From assembly GCA_026826555.1 (NCBI GenBank), contig JAKSZT010054396.1, positions 19,118,233-19,182,232 on the forward strand: 64,000 nucleotides of DNA, read 5' to 3'. Of the stretch, positions 58,298-64,000 are shown one piece after another. The notes under the pieces are model-generated. The model was not told the DNA's origin. It saw only the letters and a program-made list of their open reading frames with translations, and searched no databases. The DNA is from Tolypeutes matacus. Its lineage: Eukaryota; Chordata; Mammalia; Cingulata; Chlamyphoridae. Position 1 is the stretch's first letter; every line of letters begins with the position of its first letter. Made by a program: the position numbers and the translations under genes.

Positions 58298-58669
58298 CTT
58301 TAGAGGATTGCCTCTGGGCTACAGGAGCCACTTTGACAAAGCAAGCAGAGTGCTGAAAATGCTTGGGTGTTCACACCCTGCAGGAAAGTGCTTAGCCAGT
58401 GATTGACAGTATGGAGATATGAAGGCCCAGCTCCCTTGCCTCAAGTTGGCACAACCTCTGAGGTCTCATTTATTCTCCAAATTCCCTGCAGGTTCAGGCT
58501 GAGGCTGGGACCTTGCTTAAAAAGCTCATCTTTGCTTAGTTTCTTCCCCTTCTCTGCCTTGCTTCCTTGACTCCCTTACTAGTTTCCTGGAAGCACTTCC
58601 TTAATACATTACTTGCTTATGAATCCTCATCTGATTCTGTTTCTGACAGACAGGTTGGAATGAGAGAAA

Positions 58670-58990
58670 TGTTACAGTAAGGCCAGTTAGGAAGCTATTA
58701 CAAAACTCCAGGCAAGAGACCTGTGGCGAAACAATGGCAATATGATAGAGGCAAGGAAGGGAGAGGAGAATTATTCCAGAAATAAATAGACAAGACCTTT
58801 AACAAGTAGAACAATGGGGTAAGGGAGAAGTAGGAGTCAAGGAAGGCTCCATAATTTTACCTAGGTGACAGAATGTTATGAACTGTTCACTGAAGCAATG
58901 AATTAGGAGAAACTTCCAGAGATAATCTGGGACTTGGGTCCCTCTATGAAGATCCCCAAAGAGGAAAACACTATAAATTCTTAGCCTTTG
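58670..58990 (-). mobile_element. L2-type relic
   Basis: 'ggccagttaggaagctatta', 'actccaggcaagagacctgt' and 'aggagtcaaggaaggctcca' match the reverse-complemented order of a common old L2-type sequence. Confidence 0.55.
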
Positions 58991-59284
58991 GAAAACTAAG
59001 TCCAACACCAGCAGTGGGCAAGGCAGGCTCTGGGTTGCATCTGAGCTGAGTTCTGCAGCAATGTCTTTTTGAAACCTTCTCAGTAAGCACTCTCCCTAGG
59101 AACTAACATCTACTCTCACCTTCCCTTCCTTCAGAGAGGTGGAAGGTAGTCAGGGGCCTGATGCATACTAGAAGCTAGGCCTGACAGTTCTTGAGGATGT
59201 TGATCTAAAGGTGGATTGAATTTGAAGGGATAATTGGGAAAATTTTGTAATGACTCTATTGTTTTACTCTAAAGATGTAATCAC

Positions 59285-59400
59285 AGGATATTAAGGCCAG
59301 AAGAGACCCCAGAGCTCATCTAATTTATTTTACAGATGAGGAAACTGAGGCTGTAGGTCATATGATCAGTCATAGCTGGGTCATGACCAAAGAACTCATG
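59285..59400 (-). mobile_element. MIR SINE relic
   Basis: 'ttattttacagatgaggaaa' followed by 'ctgaggctgtaggtcatatg' is a reverse-complemented MIR core. Confidence 0.8.
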
Positions 59401-59920
59401 CCTCCAGTCCAGTGCTGGGCTTTTTCCTCTCATCACAGCAATGCCCACCTTCTGCTGTGCTTTCCATGCCTGTCCTGAGACTGCCAATCACATCTTGGTG
59501 ATTGTGTGGGAGACTCTTTGCATGAAGTTTTTTCCAATTGTAATAATGAGTTATATGTATTGGAGTATGTTTCCTCATATGTAGAATCATAACATATCGC
59601 AGGACTATTTAAAGGATTTGCTAAGACAAAGGATGGGAAAATGTTTTAATGTAGTAAGAATGCTATTCAAATGTAACAATGACGCAGAACATCTCCTCTT
59701 TCTGGCTCAGTTCCTATATAATGATTAGAGATGTAGCTTGGGATCATGGAATAAAGTGAAGCCACCAGAGCTATAGGGATCAAAAACTCTTCCTTCAGCT
59801 TCACACACATTGGATTTTAAGCAACCAAATGAGCAGTATGTGTATGTTGTGGGAGGAAATTGTATTTAAAACCAATTTCCTACTTAATTAAATCAAGTGA
59901 GTGGCCCTGCCATGAAATAA
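59401..59920. other. No feature recognised
   Basis: Unique-looking sequence; a 64-codon minus frame at 59396-59590 has no motif. Confidence 0.5.
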
Positions 59921-59924
59921 TCAA

Positions 59925-60300
59925 GCCCACAAGCATATACTGATCGCCAAACTTTGGCCATTTTATGAGGCATTTTATGAGGTTCTGGAGTTAGAGAAAT
60001 AAATTACAATCTCTACCCTCAGGAATTCAGTCTAGCAGGGGCAAAAACCTGTAAAGAAGCTATTGAAATACAATGTAATAAATTCTATGGTGGAGAATTG
60101 TACAAGACAGAGTAGTGGAAAAATAGGGATGTCTAACTCTCCCTGGGGAAGGACTTGCTTCACAGAGAAGCTGGTGCTTGACATAGACCTTGGATGAGTT
60201 GGAGTAAGCCAAACAGAAAGGCAGGGGACTAAAGGCATAATTTTAGGCAAAGCCAACAACAATAGCAAAGACACAGAGGTAGGTAGGGCTTTGCTGCTTT
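59925..60300 (-). mobile_element. L2 3'-region relic
   Basis: Reverse-complemented L2: 'aatctctaccctcaggaatt', 'cagtctagcaggggcaaaaa', 'cctggggaaggacttgcttc' and 'caatagcaaagacacagagg'. It is the third copy of this class in the window. Confidence 0.75.
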
Positions 60301-60439
60301 CAAGAACTATACGGGATTTTGTACCACAGGTACATATTTGCTAAGTCCGTGAATGAATGGGTGGTATGTAGTAGCAATGGAAGATAAGGTTGGAATGGGA
60401 GCCATCGTATAGCACTGACTCACTGGCTTTATTTAACAG

Positions 60440-60642
60440 GCCAGTGATTCTCAAAGTGTGTACTTGGATCATCTTCAGTGTGTCAGGTGATGATGACCTA
60501 GGAACCTGTAGGAATGCAAACCATCAGGCCCTGACCCAGACTTATTGAATCAGAAACTCTAGGGATGGGGACCAGCAATATATTTCTAACAAGATCTCCA
60601 GGTGATTTCAATGCATGCTGAAGTTAGAGAACCACAGGTTTA
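60440..60642. mobile_element. MER5A-type hAT relic
   Basis: The ends 'ccagtgattctcaaagtgtg' and 'gttagagaaccacagg' form the imperfect inverted termini. The core 'gaatcagaaactctagggat' and 'gatctccaggtgatttcaat' is typical. Confidence 0.85.
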
Positions 60643-60644
60643 GG

Positions 60645-62090
60645 CACTGGAGAGAAAGAGTTGAATGAGCATTTTATGGAGAAAGGGAGCTGCATTAATT
60701 TATTTGGGCTAAAATGGAGAAAGAAAGCATTGGCTTTTCTCCACAAAAATGCTAGCTCAATCTTCCACAAGTACTCAGCCAGAATCATCTGGGGTCCTGC
60801 TTGGGTCTTTTCAATCGAGTCCTCCTGTCTCATCAGGTAAGTAATCTTGTAGAAACAGCACCTCATTACCCTCCATCAAATGAGCAGTGAGGAAGCACTT
60901 TTCATTTGAGAGCTAGATGACTGAAAAGATTCGTCTGGGGCAATCGCAATAGATGGCAGTGATTTAAACTAAATTCAGTTCTGGAAGACAGCTGAGTACT
61001 TGTGTAAAGTTTAGGTTGAGTTTTTAGCAGGAATAGTGAACAGTGCACTCATGCCTGAAATGGCAGTAATTAAATTCATTCATGGCTCCTCTTTCAAGCC
61101 AATTTATAAATTGAAGAAAATGTGAGTCTTCACCTGACCCTCATCTGAGGTTGAAGTCTCATAGCCCATGACTTGGTTGGCCAAAAAAGCAAACAATCAA
61201 CCACCACTATCATCCTCCCTAAAAACACTAATGAAAGAAAATGGAAAATTCAGTAGAGAAGCCAAATGATTCATCAGAATCAATTTAAGCTGCATGAGAT
61301 AGGCTAAGAGTTTAAATAAAATAAAATAAAAAATACAGTTAGGGCACCAGACAGTTCCCGATGAAAATAAATATCTTTAAACGAGACACTGTGTAACCTC
61401 GGGTAATTGCATTGGGCAGGATTTGACCACAAAATCCATGGCTAAAATCCAGACAAATGTCCTTGGCCAGGGATGCATTATAAGGGCCAAAAAAAGGTAA
61501 ATGGAGCAATTTAAGGATCAGCACACTGACCAAGGATGCTGGGACAATGGACAGGCTCAGAAGCAGGTTCAGTGTACACACTGGAAGCTTCCTCTTTCAC
61601 CATGACACACACTGCCCACTGCCCCCACCCCAGCAGCTGGGGCTGGTGTGGAAGCTAGCAGAGCACATAGTCAATAGGCAATTACAGTAATCGAATCCTG
61701 GAGGAAGTGACACAAGTGTAAATAGCCTACTCCCAGTTGGCCTGTGATTAATGTGACAACTTGGACATATTTCTCCCCATGAGAGCAGGGCAGCCTAGTC
61801 AGAGCAGAATTGATAAAAGAGAGCCCTATACTACCCATTGTGCCCAAACACTCAGTATTGGCTGGAAAGGAAACCTAGGGGAAAAAAGAATAGGTGAGAG
61901 CACCTAGAAATAAGAGACACATGTATTGGAAATACCAAATATTTACAAAAGGTCACATATGCATTAATCACTTAATTCTTTATGAAGCAGATGTAAGCAT
62001 GAGCCCTATTTTATGACCCCTTTCTGACAAAGGAGCAGGCTCATAAAGAAACAAACTGGTTAACAGCACATCAGATTGGAACTCAGGAAT
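60645..62090. other. Unassigned, unique-looking sequence with a candidate conserved patch
   Basis: No gene or repeat was recognised. The patch 61340-61480 holds homeodomain-type 'gggtaattgcatt' and a run of balanced composition. An (aaaat)n patch at about 61313-61335 precedes it. A homeobox-type 'aattacagtaatcga' lies near 61682. Function is unproven. Confidence 0.35.
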
Positions 62091-62094
62091 TTTC

Positions 62095-64000
62095 TTTTTT
62101 TTTATTAATTAGTAAATTTTATTTCAACTTCAAAAAATAAAACAACAGACAAAGGACAGCTTAACAAATTATGGAAACATTATTTTAAAAAATTTTTTTC
62201 AGGAATAGACGTGATTCAAGCAGTTGAGTGCCTGATTCCCACCTTGGGAGGTCCTGGGTTCGTTCCCAGTGCCTCCTAAAAACAAACAAACAACAAGCAA
62301 ACAAATGAAAAAACCAACTCAGTGGAGCTGATGTGATTCAGTGGTTGAGCACCAGCTTCCCATATATGAGGTCCCGGGTTCAGTCCCCAGCCCCGGTACC
62401 TCAAAAAAAAAAATTCTATTCAGGTACGTTTATCTTATTTACTCCTAAAAACAAACTCAATTGTTTCTCCAGTGTTCAGAAAGATAAATAAATGAGCACA
62501 GGTTCGTTAAATGACATGACCAAGATCTCCTTATTAATGAAGAAAATGAAGAGAAAAAAATGCTTGATGATATTCATATTTCATAAAACTAAATCCCATA
62601 TTCTTTATTTTTCATCTTTAGCATTGATATAGTACCTTCTTTGCCTTTACTACAAAAATATTACAATATTACTGTTAACTATAATCTCTAAGTTACATTA
62701 GTTATATTTTTCCCATGTATCACCACATTCTTAACAGCTTGTAATAGAGGAACATGCTTGTATTTGTATTTTTAACCATAATCCTCATCAGCCACAAAAA
62801 CCACTGTTATGCAGGCCATAGATTACCCAATAGCTGTCTTTCAATTAACATTAACCTCCCTAGACTATCACCTTTCAGCCACAGTAACATTTATAAATCT
62901 ACAGTGTTTGTTATAGTCATTATAACATGCTACTGTCAACTCTATCCATTTCCAAATATTCATAATCAATCCTATTAAACATTCTACATACATTGAATAT
63001 TAGCTCCCCCTTCTCAACCCACTTTCTGTCTCCTACTAAGTTATATTCTATAGTTTATAAGTTTACTCATCGTGTTGAGTTCATATCAGTGAGACCATAC
63101 AATAGTGACCCTTCAGTGTTTGGCTTTTTTCACTCAACATAATATCCTCAAGGTTCATCCATGTTGTCATGTGCTTCCCCAATTCATTTCTTCTTTCAGT
63201 GAAATAGTATTCCATCATATGTATATACGACATTTTGTTTATCCATTCATCGGTTGACAGGCATTTAGGTTGTTTCCATCTTTAAGCAATTGTGAATAAT
63301 GCCAATATGAACATCAGAGTGCAAATATCTGTTCACATCCTTGCTTTCAGTTCTTCTGAATATATTCCTAGTAGCAGGATTACTGGATCATAAGGCAGTT
63401 CTATATTTAGCTTCCTGAGGAACCACCAAACTGTCTTCCACAGAGGCTACACCATTTTAAATTCCCACCAACAGTGAAGGAGTGTTCCTATTTCTGCACA
63501 TCCTGTCCAGCACTTGTAGTTTTCTGTCTTTTAATAATGGCCATTCTGTAAGGCATGAAATGATATCTCATTGTAGTTTTGCATTTCCCTAATAGATAGT
63601 GATGTTGAGCATCCTTTCTTGTGCTTTTTGGCCATTTATATTTCTTCTTGGGAGAAATGTCTGTTCAAGTCTTTTGCCCATTCTTTTAATTGGGTTGCTT
63701 GTCTTTTTGTCATTGAGTTGTGTGATCTTTTTAAATAACTTGGAAATCAAACTCTTTTCAGATATGTGGTTTCCAAAAATGTTCTCCCATTGAGTAGGCT
63801 GCCTTTTCACCTTCTTAGGCACTTGAAGCCAAAAAAGTATTTAATTTTGAGGAGGTCCCATTTATCTCTTTTTTTCTTTTCTTGCTCATGCTTTGGGTAT
63901 AAGGTCCAAGAAACTACCTACCACATGATCTTGAAGATGTTTGCCTCCATTTTCTTCTAAGAGTTTTATGGTTCTATCTTTTGTATTTAGGTCCTTGATC
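62095..64000 (-). mobile_element. L1 3' UTR and ORF2 end, running off the window
   Basis: The T-run at 62095-62102 is the tail. 62590-63100 is 3' UTR, and 63110-64000 is the end of ORF2 on the minus strand ('catccatgttgtcatgtgct', 'ggcatttaggttgtttccat', 'cccaccaacagtgaagga'). A 77-codon minus frame (63589-63822) starts MPKKVKRQPTQWENIF, an L1 ORF2 C-terminal-side sequence. Frames are interrupted, so it is not active. It continues beyond 64000. Confidence 0.9.
62204..62413 (+). mobile_element. Dimeric DAS SINE
   Basis: Two tRNA-like units in tandem. Unit 1 has 'gacgtgattcaagcagttga' and 'gaggtcctgggttcgttccc'; an A-rich linker spans 62278-62316. Unit 2 has 'ggagctgatgtgattcagtg' and 'gaggtcccgggttcagtccc' with an 11-A tail. 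Flanks ending 'ttcagg' ('tttttttcagg' left, 'attctattcagg' right) suggest the pair entered as one insertion, inside the minus-strand L1. Confidence 0.78.

Noticed and set aside
63589..63822. 77-codon minus frame considered as a host gene
   Set aside because: It is the C-terminal side of L1 ORF2 within a longer L1 sequence.

Overview
This window is nuclear DNA from a placental mammal, most likely a xenarthran and probably an armadillo (Dasypus-like). The main clue is a set of tRNA-derived SINEs with the body 'ggagcgggtgtagctcagtgg ... gtcctgggttcaat' and A-rich tails. These match the DAS-SINE group known from armadillos. With them come L1 3' ends of a lineage-specific type and ERVL/MaLR-like LTRs ending in 'gactaataca'. 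The background is the usual old mammalian repeat set: many MIR and L2 relics, MER5A/hAT fragments, MLT1-type LTRs, L1M and HAL1. The species call is inference from repeat recognition; no database was searched.

I find no intact protein-coding gene, rRNA, tRNA, CRISPR array or bacterial/viral operon. The longest open frame is 153 codons (39197-39658) and has no domain I recognise. The window reads as a gene desert or the inside of a large intron.

Layout: 1-3,700 holds MIR, old L1 fragments and an unidentified coding-like relic (1.54-2.66 kb). 3,713-8,350 holds two LTR elements, an inverted HAL1/L1ME ORF1 fragment, an L1 3' end and a long DAS element carrying a 25-bp GC-rich tandem array. 8.4-22 kb is mostly old unique DNA with MIR/L2 relics, an MLT1-type LTR inside a MIR, L1M 3' ends and a 132-bp L1 scrap with a perfect 16-bp target-site duplication. 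22.1-24.7 kb is a decayed minus-strand ERVL/MaLR provirus with most of reverse transcriptase missing. 24.95-28.5 kb is an internally deleted L1M carrying a DAS insertion, followed by an inverted L1 3' end. 28.5-35 kb is unique DNA with an exon-like island, an MLT1-type LTR and a nested LTR pair. 35-46 kb holds L2, L1M/HAL1 and MIR relics and a second coding-like relic. 46-51.3 kb is HAL1 (with a pentanucleotide array) followed by an L1M ORF2 3' half with an LTR and a DAS insertion. 51.3-62 kb is unique DNA with a DAS insertion, an L1MB-like 3' end, an L1-inside-hAT nest, and L2/MIR/MER5A relics. 62.1-64 kb is a minus-strand L1 with a dimeric DAS element, running off the window end.

The best supported observations are nested insertions with readable target-site duplications, which give a relative chronology. 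No new biological system is evident. The two coding-like relics and the exon-like island are the items most worth a homology search.
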